A DNA stretch of 64,000 bases from Isoetes taiwanensis. Its lineage: Eukaryota; Streptophyta; Lycopodiopsida; Isoetales; Isoetaceae. Positions within the stretch are counted from its first letter, which is position 1; each line of letters starts with the position of its first letter. Below the pieces are notes generated by a model that searched no databases, was not told where the DNA came from, and saw only the letters and a program-made list of their open reading frames with translations. The translations under genes were made by a program, and so were the position numbers. Shown here one piece after another: positions 1 to 11,274 of this stretch. The DNA lies in contig JAJEKV010000004.1 in NCBI GenBank assembly GCA_021234155.1, positions 11,536,109 to 11,600,108 of the forward strand, in the 5' to 3' direction.

Positions 1-94
1 ATGATCTGTCCTTATTATTCTTAATTTGAGATGCATATTTCTCATTAAATATCTCAACAGGATGCGTCAAAATGTAGAAGTCGAGACCAGGGAA

Positions 95-345
95 AAATAG
101 TGGCTAATCTTAGCCAAATGGCAAAATTTTGGTCTTTTTTTGAAACAAATCGGCTAAACTATGGGCCTTTTTGGTCCCAAAAAAAAAAAAAATATTAGCC
201 AAGTCAATTTCAGGCACCACGTCTATTTTGTCCGACTTTAGCTAACCGCAAGAAGGTATAAGTGGTACAAATTTGAAAGTTAAGCCAAAAATTAGAAGCT
301 TTCATGTCAAATTTTGCCATACTTTAGCCAATGTATTCTATAACA
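95..345 (+). repeat. diverged dispersed repeat, copy 1
   Basis: This AT-rich stretch repeats phrases such as TTAGCCAA and TAGAAGCTTTCA. It aligns in the same orientation with 26360-26520; both copies contain 'TTAGAAGCTTTCA' followed about 18 bases later by 'CATACTTTAGCCAA'. It has no reading frame. It is probably an old short interspersed or MITE-like repeat, but I cannot see convincing terminal repeats, so the class is unknown. Confidence 0.5.
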
Positions 346-356
346 TTTATATCTAC

Positions 357-399
357 AAGAAATTTATCGCGGCGGCCAAGGCCGCTACGAACATTTCTT
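357..399. repeat. imperfect palindrome with GC-rich centre
   Basis: A 43-base near-palindrome runs from AAGAAAT to ATTTCTT with the centre GGCGGCCAAGGCCGC. It sits in AT-rich DNA and directly abuts the dispersed repeat to its left. It could be the end of a transposon or a hairpin; nothing in the sequence decides between these. Confidence 0.5.
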
Positions 400-3396
400 T
401 AGTTCCGAGCCTGCTCGGTTAACCGATTATTAATATCCAACCCCACTATTAAGATCTCAAATTTGTCTTACGAATTTGAATTTTTCTAACATAAGCTTTG
501 TATTGTCTTTGGATAATATTTGGCAAACTGCAAATGGAGGAAACAATGATTGTTTGAAAGCTTTGACAAATTTGAAACATTCATGCGACACATGTGAGAC
601 TGATTAGCATACTACAAAATTGAGGAATTTGATACAGAACATTATGATCCAAGAAATAAAAAAACATGTGTTTTTGTATCAAAGAAGATTGCTATTACTA
701 ACCATAAACATAAATCACTAAATATACATTTCGGTAAAGAAGCTATGATATCCTAGAAAGGGATGATTGTCTAAACATAAATAATAACCACTTTGTGATA
801 AGGCTCCTAAGCTAATAAAGAACGAAGGAGCGTCTAGTGCAATTCCTTGCATTATTTCCATACAATTGCATCTATGTGCCCTAATCTGGATATTGGCATA
901 TAGATAACATGTATGTCTCTCCTAATTTGTGCAATTTTTTTCTGAAGCTATGGCTAGATATACATCAAGACTACTTCTTTTCCATTATTTTGCTCCAAAA
1001 TAGAAAGGAAGGCATAAGTCACACATAAAATCGACCAACCTTATTTATGAATTGCATATTATGTCAATGTAATTCACGGCAAACTTTGATACTTAAACGT
1101 GGCAAAGAAGATGTGGCAAAAAAGATGTGATGCAAAAAAGCCAGTGATTAAAACTCAGCCAATGCATGGCCTCTAGCTTATACTGGCACCCAGACAGAAA
1201 CAATCACCAAATACATTGTATGGGATAACTTAATACATGCATGTACCATAAGGATGACAATTATAACAAACTTTACATCATGAATATTATTTGTTAATAT
1301 TTCAGAATTAAGCAAGCTAAAGAAGAGGAAGTTTGCAAAGCTGAAGAATTTGATTGGAACTAAAGCATAAATCTCTCACCAACTTAAAGTTCTACACAAA
1401 AATACATCTACGGACAAAAAAGAGTTGTTGGATTAATGCCCAATTAAGAAGAACAGAACATCCATCAAAGCGCTATGGGTGTGGATCTTTAAGCAGCACC
1501 AAACATTAGATGGAGTTCTTAGAAGTAGATACTCACCTGGGATCTAAATACATAGTCCGAGACCTTCTTGCAGATGTATAGCTTCGTTTAAATCTGTAGC
1601 CGACCAAAGACCAAGCTTTTTTTCTACTAATAAATGTAATACTCATAAACGTAGAGGTGTAAGTATTATGTTGGAAAACCTGTTGAAGATATTATTCAAA
1701 ATCCTTAGGACTCTTCCACAGGTAAGATAGTTGCTTCAATGGAAGTCTCCATTTTGATTATTTGATCATTTATTCTACCAAGCATCTTGGCCTTCTCAGC
1801 AGCCATCTAGTGCATGGAGCAAGATTAGAAAAGGTTTGCCTCCAGTAAGCTACATGTATACTTAATAACCAGAAGCATTACTTGCACCTCGGCATATTTT
1901 TTCCAAAGGCAAGCACACTTCCCTTTGTCAAAATCATGGATTCATGTTCCTGTTTCTGTGCAATCTTTCTTCCATGGCAGTGGAGTGGACTGAGGTAGGT
2001 ATTACCATCCAAAGATTCAGACTGTGAAGTTCTTCTGCAAAGGGGAAGGATTATACAGCTGTGGCTTACCATTTTTTTAGGAAGAAGTAGAAAACAGCGA
2101 AAGTCCCTCTAAACTAGGAAAATAGACGCACAGGCATGCATCTGATTGCATAGATGAAAGGGAATTAGATAAAACTTATTGAAACAGAAAAATAGTCTCT
2201 CTATCTTGGACGAAGCCTAAACCATCTCTACGCATTTCTACACTGGCTTTTAGAATCATTTCAGAACCATATAGTTTACCAAGAGAAAAATATTACCTTC
2301 CCAATAGTTGGTTGCACTACTATAGCCCTTGCATCCTGTGTAGGCATACATACAGACCATAACATTGTCTGCAACCGTCCCGCAGAGAACCAGCCCATAG
2401 AAAACAATTTGGGGCAAAACCTTTTTGGTCAAGAAAGGAAAAAGAAAGCTGCATTTATTGTTACCCAAGTCGCTGCCTTGCCAGATAATTCCTTGGTTGT
2501 TCACATTCAATTGAATCTGAGAGCTTTTATGTTGATATTGGAGACTGGCATAACTTCTCAAAGGTTTCAAAACGTGCAACTCTAAGACCATTGGCTGCCA
2601 ACTTGGATACTGAAGAAGACTGCAAGGATCCATTATTTCCATCAAATGAACTAAAGAACACTTCCATTGACTTCAAGCTTTTGAAAATCAGAAATGCAGA
2701 AAAAATTATTGACTGGGATAACACTGAAATTAGCTGAGTACTTGGTTCCCTCAAAACAGCTCATAACTTGCCTTTTCAATGTCCGGACATTGCCAATTGA
2801 ACTTTGCCCCCAAAGAAGAAGCGTAGTATCATGGGTTGGACGAGATCCTGCACGAATCAACTGCTCTCGAAGTGTCTTGGAACCTGTTGCTTGCTTGCCA
2901 GTTTTCAAATCTAATACAAAATGTCCGATCCATCTAAAATACAGGAAATTTGCATATCTGGAAAGAACAGATTGCCCAAGCTGTACTTAATTGCTCAAGA
3001 TGTAACATTTGGCATAAGTGGGCAAATACAGCGCCTGTGATGTAGGCATCATATCCTGCCTCATGTTTGAATGTTGTGTCTCCATACCTGACCATCTCAA
3101 AGGTTACTTATATACATATCTTGATTCAAGAATGTACAAAAGGTATATGAATCAGCAAAAAGATTTATTGTACACAGCAAATCCAGAGTTGACCAATTCA
3201 CTTCAGTGGTTAAAATGCTTTGCATGATTATAAGCCAGCCATAACGGTCAGCAATTCAACGGTCGAAATTAATCATTCTTGCATCAGTTCCATCACATTC
3301 TGCATGACAAATGCATTGAGTTGACTACACCTGAAAAGAAAGAAGCAAACTACTTACATAACCTTTCCTTGGATCTTTTCCAGATAAAAATAATGT
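400..3396. other. intergenic, mostly featureless
   Basis: I see no convincing plus-strand gene here. The stretch is AT-rich and contains only short ORFs. Minus-strand frames between about 2290 and 2910 look more protein-like than the rest and are listed separately. No RNA gene or clear transposon end was found. Confidence 0.4.
2256..2908 (-). other. coding-like minus-strand segment, unassigned
   Basis: Three overlapping minus-strand frames of 75 to 129 codons lie here. Segments such as LAANGLRVARFETFEKLCQS and TLREQLIRAGSRPTHDTT read like real protein rather than random translation. They lie in different frames and are not joined by obvious splice sites, so this may be remnants of exons of a decayed minus-strand gene. 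I do not recognise the family, and the segment could be chance. Confidence 0.2.
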
Positions 3397-4614
3397 TTCA
3401 TTCATTTCAGGAGATAGTTTGTTACATGTTCCTCAAGTACAAGAATGGAGGAACCAATATGTTACAAACAACTACAAATCAGAAGAAACGTAGTAAACAA
3501 CTCTAGATTTGAAGAAACGAACTAAATCTCATAAGAAACGAATGGAGTTCTAACCCTAGCTTCGACATAAAAGGTCTAATAAAAACTTACGCTCTCATTC
3601 TTCCGTGCTATCTGCAGAACAACCATCTACTTCTTCATCTCTATTTTTTCCCTCCTCTTTGTTTTCTCCCAGTTGAAAGGTTTCCAACTGCTGGTGTAAA
3701 TGCTCTGCACATACAATAAACAATAAAAACAATAGCTCAAAGGCATTGTTCAAAAGAAAAACTGTAACTGACAGATCAACTTATACCTGCATGGGCATGC
3801 CTGTTGCATCTAAATCTATTGCATCCAAATCTTTTTAGAGAAATATCATGGCCTGTTTGTGTAAATCAATGGTCTGCTTTCCACGGCTAAGCATAGTAAA
3901 GTGGCTGATGCTTAGCATACAACTCCATGAAAACTAAGACAGGGGTCTAGGTTGGAATTCAAGTGATAAAAGAAGAAGATCCTCTACTATGCTTCATTCA
4001 TTTCAGGAGATAGTTTGTTACATGTTCCTCAAGTACAGGAATGGAGGAACCAATATGTTACAAACAACTACAAATCAGAAGAAACGTAGTAAACAACTCT
4101 AGATTTGAAGAAACGAACTAAATCTCATAAGAAACGAATGGAGTTCTAACCCTAGCTTCGACATAAAAGGTCTAATAAAAACTTACGCTCTCATTCTTTC
4201 GTGCTATCTGCAGAACAACCATCTACTTCTTCATCTCTATTTTTTCCCTCCTCTTTGTTTTCTCCCAGTTGAAAGGTTTCCAACTGCTGGTGTAAATGCT
4301 CTGCTTCTATACCATCGTTTTTTCCTCTGTTGGCACTGCACATACAATAAACAATAAAAACAATAGCTCAAAGGCATTGTTCAAAAGAAAAACTGTAACT
4401 GACAGATCAACTTATACCTGCATGGGCATGCCTGTTGCATCTAAATCTATTGCATCCAAATCTTTTTAGAGAAATATCATGGCCTGTTTGTGTAAATCAA
4501 TGGTCTGCTTTCCACGGCTAAGCATAGTAAAGTGGCTGATGCTTAGCATACAACTCCATGAAAACTAAGACAGGGGTCTAGGTTGGAATTCAAGTGATAA
4601 AAGAAGAAGATCCT
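3397..4614. repeat. recent tandem duplication (~0.6 kb x 2)
   Basis: The block starting TTCATTCATTTCAGGAGA at 3397 is repeated from 3993, an offset of 596 bases, and continues to about 4614. The copies are almost identical. The main difference is a ~35-base stretch after 4302 that is missing from copy 1 between two short CTGC repeats, which looks like a slippage deletion. The high identity points to a recent event. No gene is evident in the unit. Confidence 0.85.
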
Positions 4615-4695
4615 GACAAATCTTGAAGACTGCTTCTGTTGTCTTTGACTGCCGAAATTTTCACATGCCCAACAGTGCACCTAGATTCCTTTTAG

Positions 4696-5128
4696 TCATT
4701 CCGTGCCAGTGTCTTGATTGTGATGATACAGCAAAGACACCTCCTTTAAAACCATCTGAACAGAACATACCTCCGGATTATGCATAGCAGCCATAATGCC
4801 AAGCCCAACTCCTTTGACAACTCGTCCGGCATGCTCCGACATCGGCCCATCTCTGCAACCATGGCCGGTAGACTGGTTCCTTGAATCGGAGCTAAAACCG
4901 TGAGTATGGGGCACGGATTTTTTGCTTTTGCTTCTCACGGGGGTGATCCTGCACGGATTTTTGCTTTTGCTTCTCGCGGGGGTGATCCAAAGGAACAGAT
5001 CCCTGGTTAAGGGTTGCCATGCTCACAGTCCGGAGCATAGAAGAGGAGCACTTCCCTAGCATGGTGGCTATGGCAGAGGATGTGTCGATGACCATTTGTA
5101 TATAAATCCTTGACCTGAGCAATGCCAT
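4696..5128 (-). other. overlapping minus-strand ORFs, unassigned
   Basis: Two overlapping minus-strand frames of 80 and 78 codons occupy this stretch. The longer-looking one runs through a tandem 40-bp duplication (4911-4989) that repeats the peptide DHPREKQKQK. I do not recognise a domain. The frames may be parts of one decayed gene with a frameshift at the duplication, or chance ORFs. Confidence 0.2.
4911..4989. repeat. tandem 40/39-bp duplication
   Basis: Two head-to-tail copies begin GCACGGATTTTTTGCTTTTG and differ by one T and a few substitutions. This is a local slippage-type duplication. Confidence 0.8.
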
Positions 5129-5276
5129 GATTGCTCCACTTCTTATAGGTTTTGGGATGCTTCAAAGCCAGAATATTAAAGTGTCCTTAGAAGGTTTGCT
5201 GTAGATGTTATAAGATTTTGGACAAAGGTTGGGTTGGGTCATTATCTTTTTCTTTTTTTTGAACGCTTTTTTTTTT

Positions 5277-5359
5277 GGGTTGCCCCTAGGGGGGCAAACC
5301 CTCGTTTGTATGGGGTTGTGGCATATTCTGAGTATATGCTGGAATATACTCAGAATATG
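5277..5359. repeat. two adjacent hairpins
   Basis: The first inverted repeat pairs GGGTTGCCCC with GGGGCAAACCC around a TA-containing loop (about 5277-5301). The second is perfect: CATATTCTGAGTATAT (5322-5337), a six-base loop GCTGGA, then ATATACTCAGAATATG (5344-5359). They follow a T-rich run. They could be a transposon end or a transcribed stem-loop; no adjacent gene makes use of them. Confidence 0.75.
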
Positions 5360-5961
5360 TTGATGACTGCTAAAAAGCGATTATAGGATGTAAACTGGCG
5401 GTAGCTTTTGTTGCTAAACAGCCACTCACGAAACCGGCTAACCGGAGGGGCTCCTTTCCTCATCTTCTTGCTTGTAGCATGGCATGCATTTTCCTCTGCC
5501 TTCCAAGATCGCGGCAGATATTAACTCTGCCTTCCATGATTTGCTTAGCTGAGAATCGAAGAAGAGCTCTCTTTGGCATAAATGGCTATAGAGTATTGTT
5601 ACTATTTTGCCACCGTCACTGTTGGCATCCCCTATACCTGCAACTTACCTGAACCAGTGGTTCCAGTTCTAAACCTAATCATGCAATGGGAAGCATTGGG
5701 GTTCCGAAATTATGGATTATGATCATGATGAAGCTACAATGTCTCTCGAAGCAGAGGTAATAAACTCAAACTTCTTTCTTGAACATTAATTTTAAGGAAT
5801 AGGTCAAATTCAGCCTCACAGTCAAATTTATGGCGAATGGGCAGGGCATGTAACAAGTCGGCTTTAGTCTTGAAGCACTGGCAACATGTGGTAAACCAGG
5901 TCATCTCTTTTCAATGTTTCGTTGCAGACACATTTTTTAATGGCTGTAGATTTGAGCCTTT

Positions 5962-6673
5962 TTATCAAGGCTCAAGGCAATGGAAAGTAGCATCAATGGG
6001 AAGATATCGTCGGGAGCTCTTAAGCATCCAACTCAATGTGGTGGAGACGATTTGCTTCTCAAAGTGCAAGATTCTAAAGGAACATCTCTTGGACGTGTCA
6101 CCATTCAGCTTGCATCAATCACTGATGATCCGGTATACAGTTTTCTTGCTCCCTTTTGTGGTATATGAGCAGCAAGCTCGTAGATTACAAATTTTCTGAG
6201 CATACTGGCTTCTTGAAGGTTTATTACTTTAATGGAAATAAGAGAAGCGCTTAGCTGTAGTGTATTTGGGCTAAGCAATGTCTTTATAAATCATCACGTA
6301 AGTCGCAGTTGCTTGGCAGAACGACCGGGTAAGGTGGTGGCCAGTCTATTCAGAACCTGAACATGAATGCATTGAAAAGTTCAGTTTTTTATCAGCTACA
6401 CATTCTCATCATCTGAAGTAGGATCTGCCAAGGTATGTGAATCTTCACTTTGAATAAAACTTTTTGATCTTCTCCATAAGCATCTCTGATTTGCCATCTT
6501 GTTATTCTCAGTGGGGTGCCGTTGGAGAAACAGTTGCATATGACATAGTTCTAGATGTAGCGATGAAAGTAAACCCGTTTCAAGGACGAAAACTTCATCT
6601 GCATGGGTCATGGCAGTGGCTTCTTTCTGAGTTTGCTTGCTTATGGTGTGTCAGATATATATGCAAAACTTAG
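5962..6673 (+). other. C2-like segment of the unc-13 pseudogene
   Basis: The first three recognisable exons encode a C2-like module (DDLLLKVQDSKGTSLGRVT, then RWWPVYSEPEHECI, then ETVAYDIVLDVAMKV and LHLHGSWQWLL). In this family the module precedes the MUN domain. Both frameshifts lie here: GAAAAGTTCAG near 6376 lacks one base, and GCTTGCTTATGG near 6641 has lost two bases (or gained one) relative to the frame that continues into the next exon at 6751. Confidence 0.7.
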
Positions 6674-7937
6674 GTAAAAACTTGTGTTAATCCTGGACTT
6701 ATTTTTGAATGACAACTATCTTAGATGACTGATATTTCAAAGACTACCAGGTACCTGGCCTGCATAATGGATGTTGCTACACCCACAGGAGATTGCCTTA
6801 CACTGATCTATGAGTTGTTGTGCCCTATTATTAAGTCACGTGATGAGAACAGTTTAAACCGGCAAGAGGTAGTTTTGAGCTATCTTATCTGATGTCTTGC
6901 ACACATATTGAAGTTACTGACCTACGCATTTTCACATCAGAAACGGATTTTAGCTGATGTGGAGGAACAGATATCACAATTGCTTGCTTTGACATTTGAA
7001 ATTTACAAGTCACTTGATGATACTTCTCCGACTGGCTTACCATAAGTTTTCCTTCCTGCTTGTGGAACTGCTGCAGCTGCTTTGGTTCCTGCAGTCCAAA
7101 TTTATACTCTGTTAAATGACATACTATCATTGGAAGCCCAAGCCGCACTTCGCAATTTTTTCCAGGTATTGTTATTTCTTAAAGAAGGTGCTTTTGTTGT
7201 AGTTGCTTTTGCCACTAATTACTTTCAATCTTCTCCCCCATAGACAGCAGCACGAAAGAGGTGCAAGCGACACATGTCTGAGACAGATGAATTTGTCTCA
7301 AGCTCTAACGAAGGCTTCCTGATGGATCCACTCACTCTGTCAACTGCGTACCTGAAGATGAAGAACTTGTGTGTTCACATAGTCAATGAAGTGAATACCA
7401 ACATTCAAATTCATAACCAGCATGTATTACCAAGGTATGAAGTAAAAGTGGAAAGCTTTTACATGTTGTTCATATTTTTCTATGCTGATACTTTGTGACC
7501 TGTATCATAGTTCAATAGACCTGCCGAATATTACAGCAGGTATCTACAGTGTTGAACTTTGCAACAGATTGCGGAGTTTTCTGGTAGCCTATCCGCCCTC
7601 GAGCCCGTCACCTCCAGTTGCTGACTTGTTGATTGCAACGGCGGACTTTGACACAAGGATCCCATCTGGCATCAAATATTTGATTTTTTCGGTTTTGCAG
7701 GCATATAAAGGGGGGTGTGAATGCAAGAGAATTGTTTCACTTGTACATAGTCCTTTGGATTCAAGAGAAACGTCTGCAATTACTTGAATTTTGCAAGTTT
7801 GATAAGGTAAGCTGTTTGAATTGAAAGTATTGATTGCATATATATGATTTGTAGTATTGACCACATACATGGATTTGTTTGAAATTTTTGATATGAATTG
7901 GATATTTTACAATAAACTTACTTTGGTAACAATGCAG

Positions 7938-8984
7938 GTACGTTTGACTGGAGTAACTACACAACATGGGACTGCACCATTCGTTGAGGAGGTTTACGAG
8001 AGAATAAAGGAAACTCTTAAGGAATATGAAGTCGTAGTTGGCCGCTGGCCAGAATATACATATGTTTTGGAGAATGTAAGAATGCATTTTGGCTTTCTGC
8101 ACATTCAAGTGATTTCTTACAGTTCTCTTATGTTCAGGCTGTAGCTGACGTTGAAAGGGCAGTGATAGCAGCTCTGGAAAAGCACTATGCAGATGTGCTA
8201 GTTCCTTTGAAGGAAGTTATGATACCAAAAAAGTTTTCTCTTCAATATATGCAAAAACTTGCACGTCGCAGATCCTTAACCTTGTATAGTGTACCAAATC
8301 AGGTATTTTCTGACATTTCTAAGATTTTGTTTCTGAATATGTTTTCTTAATTTGCCTGCACAATTGATCTCTTATAAACTTTTTTAAATTTACCAGCTAG
8401 GAGTTGTGTTAAACACTATTAAAAGATTGCTGGATACTTTGCGACCCAATGTGGAGGCGCAGATGAAGGCATGGATGGCATGTCTACCAGTGGATGGGAG
8501 TGGCACTGGTCGAAGAGTTTTTGGAGAGCATCTTAATGATGTTACAGTTGCATTGAGGACCAAATACAAGAACTTGTTACAAGCCATTGTGGAGAAGCTC
8601 GCAGATAATGTGCATTTTCTTTCTCTTGCCATGTTTCTTGTCATTTTGTAGCATTATTCAAAATGCCAGTTCCTGAAGGCCATAAACATTATGGCAATAT
8701 TTGTGTATCGCTGAATGCCTAAAAATTACATAGGTCCCGTTTTTTTTCCCTTAGGATGAAGCTCTTTCGAACTTAATTTTTTCTCTCAGGCACACATGCA
8801 ACATCCGACAAAGCTAAAGAAAATACTTTAAGATACAAGAGAAGCTGCAGCAGATTCTGAAATGCGGGAAAGGATGCAACCATTGAACACACAACTTTTA
8901 GAGACTATATCACATTTGCATGAAGTGTTTACTACCTGTGTTTTCGTTGCAGTCTGTCGAGGTTACTGGGATCGAATGGCGAGG
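7938..8984 (+). other. MUN-domain core exons of the unc-13 pseudogene
   Basis: Four consecutive exons (7938-8075, 8138-8302, 8397-8609, 8790-8984) keep intact GT-AG borders and a continuous family match, except for the TAA at 8829-8831 in the last. They encode the DUF810 core, including APFVEEVYERIKETLKEYE, QKLARRRSLTLYSVPNQ and VVLNTIKRLLDTLRPNVEAQ. The good preservation suggests that inactivation is not very old. Confidence 0.75.
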
Positions 8985-9144
8985 GTTGTTACTTTTTTCT
9001 ACAACTCAAGTTCCTTATTAGTGATTGTGCACTAGCACATAAGCTGATACCTTACTTAACATATGACTGCAGGACATACTTCACTTTTTGGAAAATCGGA
9101 AGGGAAATAAATCCTGGTACAAATCCTCATGCTTTGCATTGGGG

Positions 9145-10419
9145 GTAAGGATCCTTTATCAACTGTACCTGGGGTGTCGTTCCCTTGCATTTTTAACTAA
9201 TGCATGGTCTCTTTCACACAGATTCATCAGCTTTATCATGCATAGACCTCAAATGCTTGGAACTGAGATAATAGTTTTATGAAGTATGTTGCTAATCTGT
9301 ACAACCTTCTATGCTAATACAACATAGCTTTCAAAATGAGAGATATGACTGCAATAACATAATGGAGCAAAAAGTACCTCCACAATTATGTGCACTCAGG
9401 TGTACAGAAAAGAAATATTGTGCAATCATGACTTCATGTATATTCTCATCCCAGACACAATTGCACCAGCAATAAGAACTCCTAAAAAGCACTTGCCTAA
9501 ATTCTACAACCGAAAAATAGTCAATGACAGAATCAAACGTAGAAATAACATCATATATTTTAGATTGTGCTATATGAACATGTTTGATATACTACAACTT
9601 TACCATTTTAGCTATCCTAATATTGAAGACGTGAGAACTCTAATAAATTTGTGCCATTCACCATTAGCTGAACCCCATGCACCAGTATTTGCTTTTGAAA
9701 TTAAGAAGAACTATACTAAAAGCAGATGCGATTTAGAATGCGGTCAACTTATGTAAGCAGAACCATAATTTTGACCTAAAGAAATAGATAAATCTGAAAT
9801 CTTGGCTGATTTATGAGCCATATCTTTTATTCTACATACACAAGTATGCAGTCTTACAAACGGCCATCAGCAGAAGTGGCCATCTTCAGCTATAACAGAA
9901 CTCGCTTGCACTTCATTCTACTTTAAAATTACTAGACTAGGAATGCACATGGCATCATCTAGTAGCACCAAGCGTGTGGCAAGTATGGATTCTGTTGCCA
10001 TGCCCAACTGCTGAAGCTGTTGGCATAGCTTCCGACCAACCCAGCCAAAACATGACTTTGAACTATGATTTAAGCCACTCCACCCTCCGGCCATGGAGGG
10101 CAACCCTCCATGCGCAACACCTTAGTAAATTTTTGGAAAGCAGCTTCTTTCTTTTTTTTATGACAGCCTTATCACGGCGGATTCATGCATCCGCCCGTTG
10201 GCACCGGCCCTGCTGTTGCTAGCAGCGATGCCTTGTCCGTCTACAGATTACAGATCTTACAGCAGATTAAGTAGAGTCTTAAAAAAGACTACAAATCTTA
10301 CAACAAAGAGATGGCTCTGATGATTCAACCCAGCAAATCGCAGCTAGTTATTTCCGGTCTGAATTCCATTTCCGCTTTTCTGCCCGAACCAGCTTTTATT
10401 TGATGTCTTGCCTTCGCCG
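9145..10419. other. intergenic; no clear gene
   Basis: No further unc-13 exon can be placed with confidence after 9144. A 122-codon plus-strand ORF (9388-9756) is AT-rich and unlike any family I know. A 61-codon minus-strand frame at 9918-10103 (WVGRKLCQQLQQLGMATES) reads like protein. Together with minus-strand frames on the other side of the retrotransposon array, it may be part of a gene that the array split. Both are unassigned. Confidence 0.35.
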
Positions 10420-10424
10420 GTTTC
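10420..10424. repeat. target-site duplication, left (GTTTC)
   Basis: GTTTC immediately precedes the first LTR. The same five bases immediately follow the last LTR at 17636-17640. A 5-bp duplication is standard for LTR retrotransposon integration. Confidence 0.85.
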
Positions 10425-11105
10425 TGATACGAACTTCTTTGAATACCTGAATAAACATAAAAACTTTTACACAAATTAGTAGCCAAAGCATTATCAAAGG
10501 AGCTCTCCACCCAACCGGGCCACTCAGCTAGCAATATCAGGCTGGAACATAAAGACAATAAGGCATATCTGGAAATCAGCTTCCGCTAGTAGCTCCTCCT
10601 TCGAGCTGGCAGTCCTCAATATGATACACCAAGAGTTGGGTTTAGGAATAGTAATAGGTTACTAGACAAGATTAACAGAGGCTCTAGGAATAAGAAATAG
10701 CCTTCTTAGAATCAGATTCGAGAGCCAACAGTAAAGCAGTCTTCTTTGACTTCCGGTCACTCCTTCTGTCATTTCTCTCTGATTCGGATGAATCAGAAAA
10801 CGTGCCACACCAATCCGGAAACTAGACTCCGAGCCGGTTCCAAAAAAGTAAAATTCGCCCAAATCCGATCTCTGGTTGCGGAGATATAGCCAATTAAAGT
10901 TTGGGTTCTATTTATAGAAGTCTCTGTGAAGTTCGGGTTCTATTTATAGAAGTCTCTGTGACTTTAGCCTTCTTTGGCCTGCCTTTGCCTTTGCCTTTTG
11001 TTCCCAACCATGATATTTACTAACTCTATATGATTTTGCCCAATGCATAATCATATTGGCCACTCCCCCGAGCTCATTGTTAGATATTAACCTTAAACCA
11101 TATCA
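10425..11105 (-). repeat. LTR 1 (3' LTR of the array)
   Basis: A 681-bp LTR with TG...CA ends, next to the left GTTTC duplication. It holds a 32-bp tandem duplication carrying two TATA-like boxes and the palindrome TCTGATTCGGATGAATCAGA. A 66-codon minus-strand ORF inside it recurs in the next three LTRs only because the copies are near-identical. Confidence 0.9.
10897..10960 (-). promoter_or_regulatory. duplicated TATA-box segment of the LTR
   Basis: Two 32-bp units in tandem each contain CTATAAATAG on the minus strand (10917-10908 and 10949-10940). They lie roughly 160-200 bp inside the 5' side of the minus-strand LTR, where the U3 promoter of a plant LTR is expected. The same doublet is present in every LTR of the array. 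The promoter role is inferred from position and motif. Confidence 0.6.
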
Positions 11106-11119
11106 ATTCCTTCCCTTCT
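11106..11119 (-). other. polypurine tract beside LTR 1
   Basis: On the minus strand GAGAAGGGAAGGAAT directly precedes the TGATATGG start of the LTR. This is the expected plus-strand DNA primer of reverse transcription. The same tract lies beside LTRs 2, 3 and 4. Confidence 0.8.
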
Positions 11120-11274
11120 CGGAAGCAACTGACCTCAGTTGCATTGAATACAACTTTCAGGTTCTCGTTAACATCAACCTTAATATGAAGATTATTAACC
11201 TTCATAATTTTATGAACCATTGACAATATTATAATTTTGTTAAGGCTACTCCCCTAACATAATATTATTATCAA

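Larger units (their letters stand above)
5962..9144 (+). pseudogene. protein unc-13 homolog (DUF810/MUN-domain) pseudogene
   Basis: This is the remnant of a plant unc-13 homolog of the DUF810 family (PATROL1/At4g11670 relatives). MUN-domain proteins of this type act in vesicle tethering and exocytosis. Exons flanked by AG and GT can be placed at about 5962-6132, 6320-6432, 6512-6673, 6751-6868, 6941-7165, 7244-7434, 7511-7675, 7701-7806, 7938-8075, 8138-8302, 8397-8609, 8790-8984 and 9073-9144. Recognisable stretches include DLPNITAGIYSVELCNRLR, GRWPEYTYVLEN, HYADVLVPLKE, ERMQPLNTQLLETISHLHEVF and ILHFLENRKGNKSWYK. Damage includes a one-base deletion near 6376, a frameshift near 6641, TAA at 7043-7045 where the family has Glu, loss of the GT donor after about 7675, and TAA at 8829-8831. 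The N-terminal exons before the C2-like segment and the final exon were not found. Exon edges are my own splice-site choices. Confidence 0.85.

Noticed and set aside
9388-9756. 122-codon plus-strand ORF after the unc-13 pseudogene
   Set aside because: AT-rich, no recognisable domain, no splice continuity with the unc-13 exons; probably chance.
10662-10862. 66-codon minus-strand ORF repeated in four LTRs
   Set aside because: It recurs only because the LTRs are near-identical copies. It lies across the LTR promoter region and is disrupted in LTR 5.
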